This document shows, piece after piece, positions 44,778 through 52,897 of a DNA stretch of 64,000 nt. The stretch spans positions 1-64,000 of the forward strand of contig JAZSHI010000004.1 in NCBI GenBank assembly GCA_045533195.1, written 5' to 3'. Below the pieces are notes generated by a model. That model was not told the origin of the DNA. It did not search any database and was given only the letters and a program-made list of their open reading frames with translations. The stretch comes from SIG607 sp045533195 (lineage in GTDB: Bacteria; Bacillota; Clostridia; Oscillospirales; Acutalibacteraceae). The position numbers and the translations under genes were made by a program. How positions within the stretch are numbered: the stretch's first letter is position 1; the number at the start of each line of letters is the position of its first letter.

Positions 44778-46379
44778 TTATTCCTCTGTTTTAGCAGTAG
44801 TCTTCTTGGTAGTAGTTGTTTTCTTTGCAGCAGGCTTCTTCTCAGCTTCACCCTCAGCCTTTTTAACGGTAGAGGTTGTCTTTTTAGCAGCAGGCTTCTT
44901 TTCGGTTTCGCCTTCAGCCTTTTTAGCGGTAGAAGTAGTCTTCTTAGCTGTAGAGGAAGTTGTGGTCTTCTTAGCGGTAGAAGATGTAGTCTTCTTTGCT
45001 GCAGGTTTCTTTTCAGCATCGCCTTCGGTCTTCTTAGCAGTAGAAGTCTTCTTAGCGGCAGGCTTCTTAGGAGCCTTTTCGCTGATAGCGTCAACGTCGG
45101 TAATAACAGCGCTGGACTTAACAAGGTCAAGAGCCTTTTCTACAGCGATGTCCTTCTTAAGCTCTTCAGCAGGAACAGCAGCCTTAACCTGCTCTGCAGG
45201 AATAGAGTACATCTCTGCCATTTCTTCATACTTCTTGTCAACGTCTTCGTCACTAACAGCAATGTTTTCAAGCTTAACAATTTTTTCAAGAGCAAGACGC
45301 ATCTTAACCTGCTTTTCAGCCTGAGGACGATAGGTCTTGGAAATCTCTTCGATGGTAGCGCCTGTGTACTTAATATAGTTTTCAAGGCTCATACCCTGAG
45401 ACTGTAAACGGTAATCAAGGTCGCGAAGGTTCTGCTGAACTCTGTTATTATACATAGCTTCAGGAATTTCGCCCTTAATAGAATCAATAATCTGATCGAG
45501 AAGTCTTGTTTCGGTCTCGTCTTCAGCAGCCTTCTGCTTTCTCTCAAGCGCCTTTGCTTTGAGGTCAGCCTTAAGGTCAGCAAGAGTATCAAATTCGCTT
45601 ACGTCTTTAGCAAATTCATCATCAATTTCGGGAAGCTCACGCTTCTTGATTTCGTGAAGCTTAACCTTAAATACCGCTTCTTTACCTGCAAGGTCAGCAG
45701 CGTGATATTCAGCGGGGAAAGTAACGTTTACGTCAAATTCTTCACCGATATTCTTACCAACTATCTGCTCTTCAAAGCCGGGGATAAACTGACCTGAACC
45801 AAGAGTAAGGGTATAAGCTTCACCCTTGCCGCCCTCGAAAGCAACACCGTCAACATAACCGTCAAAATCAATAACGGTAATGTCATCCATAGCAGCTGCT
45901 CTGTCCTCAACAGCAACAACTCTTGCGTTTCTATCAGCCATAGCCTTAACAGACTCTTCGATTTCAGCGTCGTCAACGCTTACTTTAAGGCGTTCTTCTT
46001 TAAGACCTTTATATTCACCGATTTCGATTTCGGGAACAACGGTAAGGGTTACTTTAAAGTCAACGCCATCTTCCTTGCTGATAGAAACAAGGTCGAAGTC
46101 CATCTTATCGTCAACAATTTCTACACCCGCTTCATTTGCAGCCTCCTCAAGTGCCGCACCATAAAGGCTGTCCAAGGTATCCTGGAAGAATGCTTCTGCA
46201 CCGTAATACTTTTCAATAAAGCTTACGGGAGCCTTACCCTTACGGAAACCGGGAACGGTGATTTTTTTGCTCTCACGACGCATTACATCACTAAGAGCCT
46301 TTCTGAATGTTTCTCCGTCGATAACTACCTCAAGTTCATAACGGTTAGTATCAACTTTTTTTGCATTTTTTAAACTCAT
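44778..46379 (-). CDS. tig: Trigger factor with lysine/alanine/threonine-rich C-terminal tail
   Basis: Residues 1 to about 425 are a normal trigger factor: the ribosome-binding GFRKGKAPVSFIEKYYG, a FKBP-type PPIase domain (about 155-240) and the helical chaperone region. About 100 further residues are rich in Lys, Ala, Pro and Thr with repeats such as EKKPAAKKTTS, like histone H1-type tails. Ordinary trigger factors end near 430. The tail is strongly basic with interspersed Glu and is probably disordered. The frame stays open and the terminal codons are consistent, so it is not a frameshift artefact. An extended -10 (TGTTATAGT) lies upstream of the GGAGG site. Confidence 0.92.
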   Translation of the reverse strand: MSLKNAKKVDTNRYELEVVIDGETFRKALSDVMRRESKKITVPGFRKGKAPVSFIEKYYGAEAFFQDTLDSLYGAALEEAANEAGVEIVDDKMDFDLVSISKEDGVDFKVTLTVVPEIEIGEYKGLKEERLKVSVDDAEIEESVKAMADRNARVVAVEDRAAAMDDITVIDFDGYVDGVAFEGGKGEAYTLTLGSGQFIPGFEEQIVGKNIGEEFDVNVTFPAEYHAADLAGKEAVFKVKLHEIKKRELPEIDDEFAKDVSEFDTLADLKADLKAKALERKQKAAEDETETRLLDQIIDSIKGEIPEAMYNNRVQQNLRDLDYRLQSQGMSLENYIKYTGATIEEISKTYRPQAEKQVKMRLALEKIVKLENIAVSDEDVDKKYEEMAEMYSIPAEQVKAAVPAEELKKDIAVEKALDLVKSSAVITDVDAISEKAPKKPAAKKTSTAKKTEGDAEKKPAAKKTTSSTAKKTTTSSTAKKTTSTAKKAEGETEKKPAAKKTTSTVKKAEGEAEKKPAAKKTTTTKKTTAKTEE

Positions 46380-46464
46380 GGAAATACCTCCGCAAAATTT
46401 ATCAACATATACTATAACACATATTTTTAAAAATTTCTACATTTTTTGGAAAAATTTTTAAATT

Positions 46465-47142
46465 TTATTTAATAAAATAAGGAGTAAAGTCTATACAATC
46501 GCAGGAAATAAGTTTAAAGGTCACATTCTCGTGTTCCTTAGGGCTGCTATTAAGCCCCGAACCGTGTATATGGCCATGATAAACTGTATTTATTCCGTAC
46601 TCCTTTAACACGCTGAATATCGGTTCGATTGCCGCTCCGTTAAGCACAGGCGGATAGTGCATAAAAACAATAGGTTCAAGACCTCTGATTATTGCCGACT
46701 CAATAGAAGCTTTGAGCCTACCTGCTTCTCTGCTTACAATCGCTTTATCGCTTTCTTTTTCGGGAAACCAACCTCGGCTCCCGCAAATTCCGTAACCGTT
46801 TGCTTCATAAGAGTTATTAAAAACTATTTCTATTGTTTTAATATTTTCTTTTTCAAAAAATTCGTGAATTTTTTTGGCGGTTGACCACCACAAATCGTGA
46901 TTACCCTTTAAAAGAATTTTTTTGCCCGGAAGAGAATCTATAAAACGAAAATCCGGCAATGCTTCCTCAATTTTAAGCGCCCACGAAAAATCCCCCGGCA
47001 AAACAACTACGTCTTCATCTGTTACTAACCGCTTCCAATTTGCCTTTAGACGTTCAGTATGATTATCCCAACCGTAAAAAATATCCATAGGCTTATCGCT
47101 CCCAAATGATAAATGCAAATCAGAAATGCCAAAAATTTTCAA
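46465..47142 (-). CDS. Calcineurin-like metallophosphoesterase
   Basis: About 225 residues. Metal-binding motifs are visible: ISDLHLSF (DxH), VVLPGDFSWA (GD), LLKGNHDLWW (GNHD), and YHGHIHGSG (GHxH). The substrate is unknown. A TTG at 47142 is set as start by AAGGAGGG; the longer frame to 47187 lacks this support. No neighbour suggests a role. Confidence 0.87.
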   Translation of the reverse strand: MKIFGISDLHLSFGSDKPMDIFYGWDNHTERLKANWKRLVTDEDVVVLPGDFSWALKIEEALPDFRFIDSLPGKKILLKGNHDLWWSTAKKIHEFFEKENIKTIEIVFNNSYEANGYGICGSRGWFPEKESDKAIVSREAGRLKASIESAIIRGLEPIVFMHYPPVLNGAAIEPIFSVLKEYGINTVYHGHIHGSGLNSSPKEHENVTFKLISCDCIDFTPYFIK

Positions 47143-47227
47143 AAAATTCCCTCCTTTTAATCTAAATAATATTTTCTTTTCGGACAATAATATTATTGAC
47201 CGACAGGTCTGAAAGGAAAATGATATT

Positions 47228-47398
47228 ATGGAAAACCACTCTTGTGAAAAACCGATCCCCGGAATTCTTTGCGATGCAACACACTGTATTCATCACACAC
47301 AAGATGACCGTTGCTGTGCCGGTGCAATTCAGGTAGGCTACAAAAGCGCATGTGAATGTAGCGAAACAGCTTGTACAACATTTAAAGCAAAGAATTAA
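47228..47398 (+). CDS. DUF1540 small cysteine-rich protein
   Basis: A 56-residue protein with eight cysteines (residues 6, 15, 20, 29, 30, 42, 44, 49) in the DUF1540 arrangement: CDATHCIHH, DRCCAGAIQVG and CECSETACTTF. The cysteines probably bind a metal. Many clostridia carry several copies; function is unknown. It ends at a strong bidirectional terminator. Confidence 0.87.
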   Translation: MENHSCEKPIPGILCDATHCIHHTQDDRCCAGAIQVGYKSACECSETACTTFKAKN

Positions 47399-47404
47399 AT
47401 TGCC

Positions 47405-47428
47405 AAAAGCACCCGAAAGGGTGCTTTT
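47405..47428. terminator. Bidirectional terminator
   Basis: AAAAGCACCC and GGGTGCTTTT perfect arms around GAAA, between the DUF1540 gene and yraN. Confidence 0.9.
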
Positions 47429-47431
47429 CGG

Positions 47432-47797
47432 TTATTCAAAGGCATTTTTAATATAATTTAAAGAAAATTTATACTCACCGTTTTCCACCCTTACCGTAAT
47501 AGCAGATACATCAAAGCGGTAACGGTAATCAAGATGAAGCTTTGAAATAAAATCTCTTGCCGTATGCTTTATTCTTCTTTGTTTTAATTTATCTACCGCT
47601 TCTTCGGGAGCAACCAAAAAATCCTCAAAACGAGTTTTTACCTCCACAAACAAAAGCAAATTGTCCTTTTCGGCTATGATATCAATTTCACCGAAACGAC
47701 TGTGGTAATTTCTTTTAAAGATGAAAAAACCGTGCTTTTTAAGAAAATCAACCGTTATCTCTTCACCTTTTCTGCCGAGATAATAAACGTCGCTCAT
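47432..47797 (-). CDS. yraN: YraN/UPF0102 family endonuclease-like protein
   Basis: A 121-residue protein with the restriction-endonuclease-like core G-E-x-x-x-x-x-L, then GEIDIIAEKDNLLLFVEVKTR, in which D, E and K form the PD-(D/E)XK-type site. It sits next to rnhB, a common order in Firmicutes. The physiological substrate is unknown. Confidence 0.9.
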   Translation of the reverse strand: MSDVYYLGRKGEEITVDFLKKHGFFIFKRNYHSRFGEIDIIAEKDNLLLFVEVKTRFEDFLVAPEEAVDKLKQRRIKHTARDFISKLHLDYRYRFDVSAITVRVENGEYKFSLNYIKNAFE

Positions 47798-48399
47798 AGC
47801 AGTTTTTTAAGAAAAGACGGACGGTGAATTTCGGTTACGCCAAACTCTCTTATAGCATCTATATGGGCTTTAGTTCCGTAACCTTTATGCTTTTCAAAGC
47901 TATACTGTGGATATTTTTCTGCATATTCAAGTAAAAGTCTGTCCCTTGTCACCTTAGCAAGAATACTCGCTGCCGCAATCGACATACTTTTAGAGTCACC
48001 TTTAACCACACATTCACCATCAGTTTCAAGCTGCGGCGGAAAGCGGTTTCCGTCTATAAGCACATAGTCAGCCTTTATTTTTAATTGTTCCACAGCACGT
48101 GTCATTGCAATATAGGTTGCCCCCAAAATGTTGAATTCTTCAATTTCTTCAACACTTGCAAAGGCAATACCATATGCCGTTGCCTTACTATTTATAACTT
48201 CAAAAAGAGCTTCTCTTTTCTTTTCGCTCAACTTTTTTGAGTCATCAAGGCCTTCTATAACCGTTCCTTCGGGCAGTATAACGGCAGCGGCGCAAACAGG
48301 CCCTGCAAGAGGTCCCCTTCCTGCTTCATCAACTCCGCAAACATATTTATATCCCTTTAAGGCGGCGGAATTTTCATAACTGTAATCAGGCATTTTCAT
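47794..48399 (-). CDS. rnhB: Ribonuclease HII
   Basis: A 201-residue enzyme that removes ribonucleotides from DNA. GVDEAGRGPLAGPVCAAAVIL, the DSKKLSEKKRE segment, DYVLIDGNRF and ASILAKVTRDR carry the catalytic acids. It overlaps yraN and the rbgA end. Confidence 0.95.
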   Translation of the reverse strand: MKMPDYSYENSAALKGYKYVCGVDEAGRGPLAGPVCAAAVILPEGTVIEGLDDSKKLSEKKREALFEVINSKATAYGIAFASVEEIEEFNILGATYIAMTRAVEQLKIKADYVLIDGNRFPPQLETDGECVVKGDSKSMSIAAASILAKVTRDRLLLEYAEKYPQYSFEKHKGYGTKAHIDAIREFGVTEIHRPSFLKKLL

Positions 48400-49252
48400 T
48401 AACCCTTTCGAGTGAAATTTTCCCTATTTTTGCATTTCTGAATTCCTGCAATAGAGTAGTAGCGGCTCTTAAAGTATCACCCTCGCCACCGCGAATTACC
48501 ATACCGCGCTTTTTGGCAATTTCGCCTAACAGGTCATAGGAATCCATTGTCAAATCAATATTACCGTAACGGCTTGTGAGTAGTTCGGGATAAGATTCAG
48601 CGAGAATTTCCACAAGCCTCATACCGAGAAGCTCTACGTCAACAACATTATCCTTAACTGCACCGGTAAATGCAAGGCGTTCGCCAACACTCATATCCTC
48701 AAATTTAGGCCACAAAACACCCGGCGTATCAAGTAATTCAAGCTGTTTATCTACAGTAAACCATTGATTACCCCTTGTAACACCGGGACGGTTTTCAGCC
48801 TTTGCTTTATTAACCCCTGCCATTCGGTTTATAAAGGTTGATTTTCCAACGTTTGGAATACCAACCACCATAAGTCTTAAGGGTTTACCTGCCATACCTC
48901 TTTCGGCATTTGCTTTAAGCTTTTCACTAAGCATTTCCTTAACCGTCGGAACGAATTTATCAATTCCTTTGCCTGTTCTGCAGTCAACGGCTATTGCTTT
49001 TATATTCTTTTCTTCAAACCATTTTATCCAGCCATTTGTCACTTCGTTATCAGCCATATCGCATTTGTTTAAAATAACAAGCAGCGGCTTTTTACCAAGA
49101 AGCTTTGGTATATCGGGGTTACGGCTCGAAGCAGGAATACGGGCATCTACAATTTCGGCAACCGCATCAACTAAGGAGAGCTCCTTCTCCATTTGTCTGC
49201 GGGTTTTGGTCATATGACCTGGAAACCACTGTATATACTGCGCTTCGCTCAT
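48386..49252 (-). CDS. rbgA: Ribosome biogenesis GTPase YlqF/RbgA
   Basis: The 288-residue circularly permuted GTPase has G4 (NKCDMAD) before G1 (GIPNVGKSTFINR) and G3 (DTPGVLWPK). It acts in late 50S assembly. Its ATG overlaps the lepB stop (TAATG). The rplS-lepB-rbgA-rnhB order ties it to ribosome supply. Confidence 0.94.
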   Translation of the reverse strand: MSEAQYIQWFPGHMTKTRRQMEKELSLVDAVAEIVDARIPASSRNPDIPKLLGKKPLLVILNKCDMADNEVTNGWIKWFEEKNIKAIAVDCRTGKGIDKFVPTVKEMLSEKLKANAERGMAGKPLRLMVVGIPNVGKSTFINRMAGVNKAKAENRPGVTRGNQWFTVDKQLELLDTPGVLWPKFEDMSVGERLAFTGAVKDNVVDVELLGMRLVEILAESYPELLTSRYGNIDLTMDSYDLLGEIAKKRGMVIRGGEGDTLRAATTLLQEFRNAKIGKISLERVNENA

Positions 49253-49839
49253 TAGTCAATTCCTCCGAATCTTTCAAAAGGAAAAACTCTGAAAACTGCT
49301 TTGCCTAAAATATAGCGTTCATCAATCATACCGCCGTTGCCTATTCTTGAGCTTCTGCTGTCAAGCGATTCGTTTCTGTTATCCCCCAGACAAAAAACGT
49401 GATTTTCAGGCACTCTTACAGGGAACTGAACATCATAACGCAGATTTGTCGGAGTTCTTGTATAGGGTTCCTCAAGAGCCGCTCCGTCAACGTAAACAAT
49501 GCCTCTTTCAAAATCAATATCAACAGTTTGACCTTCGGTAGCAATAATTCGTTTTATAATCGGGCCTTCGCCGTCATCGGTCTGATATTCGTTTCTTGCA
49601 TTTCGGGAAACAACCACAACATCCCCAACCTTAGGAGTATAAAACCAATCGGTGATTATTATTTTTTCATTTTCGTAAAAGGTATCCTTCATTGAATCGC
49701 CCACTATCGTAGCAACCCTGAAAACAAACGTAAAAATAATTACAACGGCAAGCATAGCGCTTACCACCACTTCAAACCATTCAAAAGCCTCTTTAGTAAT
49801 GGAAATAGGTTCCTTCTGTTTAGTATTTTCAGTTTCCAT
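49252..49839 (-). CDS. lepB: Signal peptidase I
   Basis: A 195-residue membrane protease: one N-terminal helix (about 22-43), catalytic Ser in VGDSMKDTF, catalytic Lys in IIKRIIATEG, and CLGDNRNESLDSR with the conserved Gly-Asp-Asn-Arg. It removes signal peptides from exported proteins. Confidence 0.93.
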   Translation of the reverse strand: METENTKQKEPISITKEAFEWFEVVVSAMLAVVIIFTFVFRVATIVGDSMKDTFYENEKIIITDWFYTPKVGDVVVVSRNARNEYQTDDGEGPIIKRIIATEGQTVDIDFERGIVYVDGAALEEPYTRTPTNLRYDVQFPVRVPENHVFCLGDNRNESLDSRSSRIGNGGMIDERYILGKAVFRVFPFERFGGID

Positions 49840-49867
49840 AAACAGTCATTCCTCCGTATAAAGAAAA

Positions 49868-49896
49868 AAGGAGACAACTTAAGGTTGCCTCCTTCC
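49868..49896 (-). terminator. Intrinsic terminator after rplS
   Basis: Arms GGAGACAAC and GTTGCCTCC (plus strand) with one mismatch, followed on the minus strand by six T. Partial readthrough to lepB is possible. Confidence 0.75.
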
Positions 49897-49905
49897 CTTT
49901 TTTTC

Positions 49906-50250
49906 TTAGCCGATTAACTCTTTAACCTTAGCAGCCTTACCAACTCTATCACGGAGATAATAAAGCTTAGCTCTGCGAACGCGGCCGTTTCTCACAAGCT
50001 CAACCTTAGCTACGTTGGGAGAATGTACGGGGAATACACGTTCAACACCTACACCGTAGGAAACTCTGCGAACGGTAAAGGTTTCAGAAATACCACTGTT
50101 ATTCTTAGCGATTACGGTACCTTCGAAAATCTGAATTCTTTCTCTGTCGCCTTCTTTAATGCGTACGTGTACCTTTACGGTGCTACCGATATTTACAACC
50201 GGTGCCTCAGCCTTTAAGCATTCTTCAGTTAACTTCTTAATAGCGTCCAT
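49906..50250 (-). CDS. rplS: 50S ribosomal protein L19
   Basis: The 114-residue protein shows the L19 core IFEGTVIAKNNSGISETFTVR and GVGVERVFPVHSP, and ends LYYLRDRVGKAAKVKEL. It lies at the 30S-50S interface. GGAGG precedes the ATG, and the long leader may be autoregulatory. Confidence 0.96.
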   Translation of the reverse strand: MDAIKKLTEECLKAEAPVVNIGSTVKVHVRIKEGDRERIQIFEGTVIAKNNSGISETFTVRRVSYGVGVERVFPVHSPNVAKVELVRNGRVRRAKLYYLRDRVGKAAKVKELIG

Positions 50251-50261
50251 TTTAATTTTCC

Positions 50262-50372
50262 TCCTAAATTTTTCCAGATGTTCATACCCGTTATACGACA
50301 GAGGACCATCCGCTTTAATGTCGAACTATTCGGCATCAAACCCACCTAAAAGGAGTAGGTGAAATCAAATGC
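50262..50372 (-). ncRNA. Candidate L19 ribosomal protein leader
   Basis: The leader of rplS, about 110 bases, contains a hairpin CACCTA/TAGGTG (plus 50345-50360 region) flanked by GCAT/ATGC pairing, and a small CGAA-TAG-TTCG hairpin. L19 leaders are known in low-GC Gram-positives and bind L19 for feedback. I recognise the position and a folded shape, not the exact consensus. The rest of the 309-base gap holds two promoters. Confidence 0.5.
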
Positions 50373-50378
50373 TAAAGT

Positions 50379-50407
50379 ATTATACTACATAACGCAAAAA
50401 AAATCAA
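50379..50407 (-). promoter_or_regulatory. Sigma-A promoter for rplS
   Basis: Minus strand: TTGATT (50407-50402), 17 bases, TATAAT (50384-50379). The transcript start would be near 50372. Confidence 0.82.
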
Positions 50408-50485
50408 GCAAAATTTTGTTTTTTTAAAAACTTTTTTCAAACCCGATATTTTTGCAAAATAATAGCATTTACAGAGTAAAAATCC

Positions 50486-50514
50486 TTGCGTATTTATAAA
50501 TTTTATAATATAAT
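50486..50514 (+). promoter_or_regulatory. Sigma-A promoter for the cysteine desulfurase operon
   Basis: TTGCGT (50486-50491), 17 bases, TATAAT (50509-50514), about 45 bases before the ATG at 50560. Confidence 0.72.
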
Positions 50515-50559
50515 ATATGAGTATATGTACGTATGTAAAAAAAGGATGCTTTAAAAGAA

Positions 50560-51693
50560 ATGATATATCTCGACAATAGTGCCACCACAAAACCTTGTAA
50601 AAAAACGGTGGAAGCAATAAATAATACTTTAACTGAAAACTGGGGAAATCCCTCATCCACATATTCTCATGGCATAACCGCTCTTGAAATAATTGATGAT
50701 GCGCGTAAAACCGTTGCTTCTTCCGTTGGAGCAAGGTCAGAAGAAATTTTTTTCACAGGAAGCGGAACCGAAGCAAACAACTTAGCGATTTTCGGTTGCG
50801 CCAATGCCTTAAAGAAAAAGGGCAAAAAAATTATTTCCACCTCAATAGAACATCCTTCCGTTCTTGAGGCGCTGAAAAAGTTAAGTGATGACGGCTTTGA
50901 AACGGTGCTTCTTTCTCCCGACCACAACGGATGCATAAAGGAAGAGGATTTAAGAAGAGAAATTGATAAAAACACCATACTCGTTTCAATTATGCTGGTC
51001 AACAACGAAATAGGTTCCATACAGCCTATCGAAATTGCCTCAAAAATCATTAAAGAGAAAAGCTCCCCTGCTCTGCTTCATTGCGATGCCGTTCAGGGTT
51101 ATGGAAAGCTTCCTATAAAAGTATCAACTTTGGGTGTTGATTTACTAAGCGCAAGCGGTCACAAAATCCACGCTTCAAAGGGAATCGGCTTTTTATACAA
51201 AAAATCGGGAGTAAATATTCAGCCCATAGTTTACGGCGGAGGTCAGGAAAAAGGACTTCGTTCAGGAACAGAAAGCGTTCCCCTTATTGCAGGGCTCGGA
51301 GCTGCCGTTAAAGATTTGCCCGACTTAAATAAGCAGCTTAGCATTCAGCAAGAATTTTATGATAAAGCCAAAGAACTTCTTTTGGAAGTTGATGCAATAA
51401 AAATCAATTCCCCCGAAAACGCGCTTCCCTATATAATTAATATTTCCATTGACGGATATAAGTCAGAGCCCATGCTTAACGCTCTGGCTATGGAGAATAT
51501 CTTTGTTTCAAAAGGAAGTGCCTGTGCAAAGGGACACAGGAGCTACGTTCTTAGCGAAATAGGACTTTCAAACGACAGAATTGATAGCGCCATACGTATA
51601 AGTTTTTCGAGAGAAAACACATTAAATGAAGTTGAAACACTTAAAAATACCATAATTAAAATCACAGAAAAAATGAGAAGGTTTAAAAGATAA
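50560..51693 (+). CDS. Cysteine desulfurase (NifS-like, ThiI partner)
   Basis: The 377-residue PLP enzyme starts MIYLDNSATTKPC and has GSGTEANNLAI, the PLP Lys in SASGHKIHASKGIGF and the sulfur-carrying Cys loop in KGSACAKGHRSYV. It hands persulfide sulfur to acceptors. Its stop overlaps the start of thiI, so the acceptor is most likely ThiI for tRNA 4-thiouridine, as with NifZ in Bacillus. Confidence 0.92.
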   Translation: MIYLDNSATTKPCKKTVEAINNTLTENWGNPSSTYSHGITALEIIDDARKTVASSVGARSEEIFFTGSGTEANNLAIFGCANALKKKGKKIISTSIEHPSVLEALKKLSDDGFETVLLSPDHNGCIKEEDLRREIDKNTILVSIMLVNNEIGSIQPIEIASKIIKEKSSPALLHCDAVQGYGKLPIKVSTLGVDLLSASGHKIHASKGIGFLYKKSGVNIQPIVYGGGQEKGLRSGTESVPLIAGLGAAVKDLPDLNKQLSIQQEFYDKAKELLLEVDAIKINSPENALPYIINISIDGYKSEPMLNALAMENIFVSKGSACAKGHRSYVLSEIGLSNDRIDSAIRISFSRENTLNEVETLKNTIIKITEKMRRFKR

Positions 51694-52883
51694 TGAAAGA
51701 AATAATACTTATCAAAAACGGAGAGCTTGTTCTTAAAGGTCTTAACAGGAGCACATTTGAGAGTATGCTCATAAAGACAATACGAAGAAGACTTAAGGAT
51801 TTAGGAAAAATCAGTATAAAAAATGCTCAATCCACCATTTATATTGAGCCTATTGAAGAAGAATTTAATTTTGAAGAAGCAATAGACAGAGTAAGCAAGA
51901 TTTTCGGAATTGCCGCTTTCAGCCGTTGCGCTTCTTTAAATAAAGATATGAATGAAATTTTATCGGTAGTCGCCGATTACGTCAGACCTGCCTTAAGCAA
52001 TGTAAAAACCTTTAAGGTTATAGCCAAAAGAAGCGATAAATCTTTCCCCTTCACCTCTCCCGAAATTTCTGCTCAGGTAGGCGGCGCCATTTTATCGGCA
52101 ATGCCCTATCTAAAAGTGGATGTTAAAAACCCCGACATTGTAGTTTCGGTAGAAATACGCGACTATGCAGCATATATTCACGCCGGTCAAATTCACGGTG
52201 CAGGAGGACTTCCCGTAGGTTCCTCCGGCAAAGCCACCATACTTATTTCCGGAGGTATTGACAGCCCTGTTGCCGCCTATTTAATGGCAAAACGCGGTCT
52301 GACTTTAAATGCTGTTCATTTTGCAAGTCCTCCATATACGGGTCCCTTGGCTGAAAAAAAGGTTAAAACTCTGCTTGAGAAGGTAGCGGCATACAGCGGT
52401 GACATTCGTCTTGCTATTGTTCCGTTCACCGAAATTCAAGAAGCCATTGCCGAAAACTGTAAGGAAGAATACTTCACCCTTATAATGCGCCGAATGATGA
52501 TGCGAATTGCCGAAAGACTTGCCCTTGCTTCAGGCAGTAAAGCCTTAATCACGGGAGAAAGTCTCGGTCAGGTTGCAAGTCAGACGCTTCCTGCTATTGG
52601 AGTTACCGATATAGTAACCGAAGAACTCCCTGTTCTGCGTCCTCTTATAGGAATGGATAAAGAAGAAATTATAGTTATTTCAAGAAAAATAGACACCTTT
52701 GAAACCTCGGTACTGCCTTACGAAGACTGTTGCACGGTATTTACTCCGAAGCATCCAAGAACACGTCCGACAATCAGTGACTGCGCAGAAGCAGAAAGCG
52801 TTTTCCAATTTGATGCTCTTCTCACAAAGGCTGTCAACGAAACAATATATACCCGCATCACCCGTGACGGTGAAGCGCTTTAA
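51693..52883 (+). CDS. thiI: tRNA 4-thiouridine synthase ThiI
   Basis: A 396-residue protein with an N-terminal ferredoxin-like and THUMP region (about 1-165) and a PP-loop ATPase domain starting with LISGGIDSPVAAYLMAKRG. GESLGQVASQTLPAI and the CCTVFTPKHPRT segment are present. It lacks the C-terminal rhodanese domain of enterobacterial ThiI, as usual in Firmicutes, so sulfur comes directly from the desulfurase upstream. TAATG coupling joins the two genes. Confidence 0.95.
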   Translation: MKEIILIKNGELVLKGLNRSTFESMLIKTIRRRLKDLGKISIKNAQSTIYIEPIEEEFNFEEAIDRVSKIFGIAAFSRCASLNKDMNEILSVVADYVRPALSNVKTFKVIAKRSDKSFPFTSPEISAQVGGAILSAMPYLKVDVKNPDIVVSVEIRDYAAYIHAGQIHGAGGLPVGSSGKATILISGGIDSPVAAYLMAKRGLTLNAVHFASPPYTGPLAEKKVKTLLEKVAAYSGDIRLAIVPFTEIQEAIAENCKEEYFTLIMRRMMMRIAERLALASGSKALITGESLGQVASQTLPAIGVTDIVTEELPVLRPLIGMDKEEIIVISRKIDTFETSVLPYEDCCTVFTPKHPRTRPTISDCAEAESVFQFDALLTKAVNETIYTRITRDGEAL

Positions 52884-52897
52884 AGGAAGGTAACACT

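Noticed and set aside
44747..45385. Overlapping frames in the trigger factor tail region
   Set aside because: Low-complexity Leu/Arg-rich shadows of the repeated AKKT codons, without ribosome sites.
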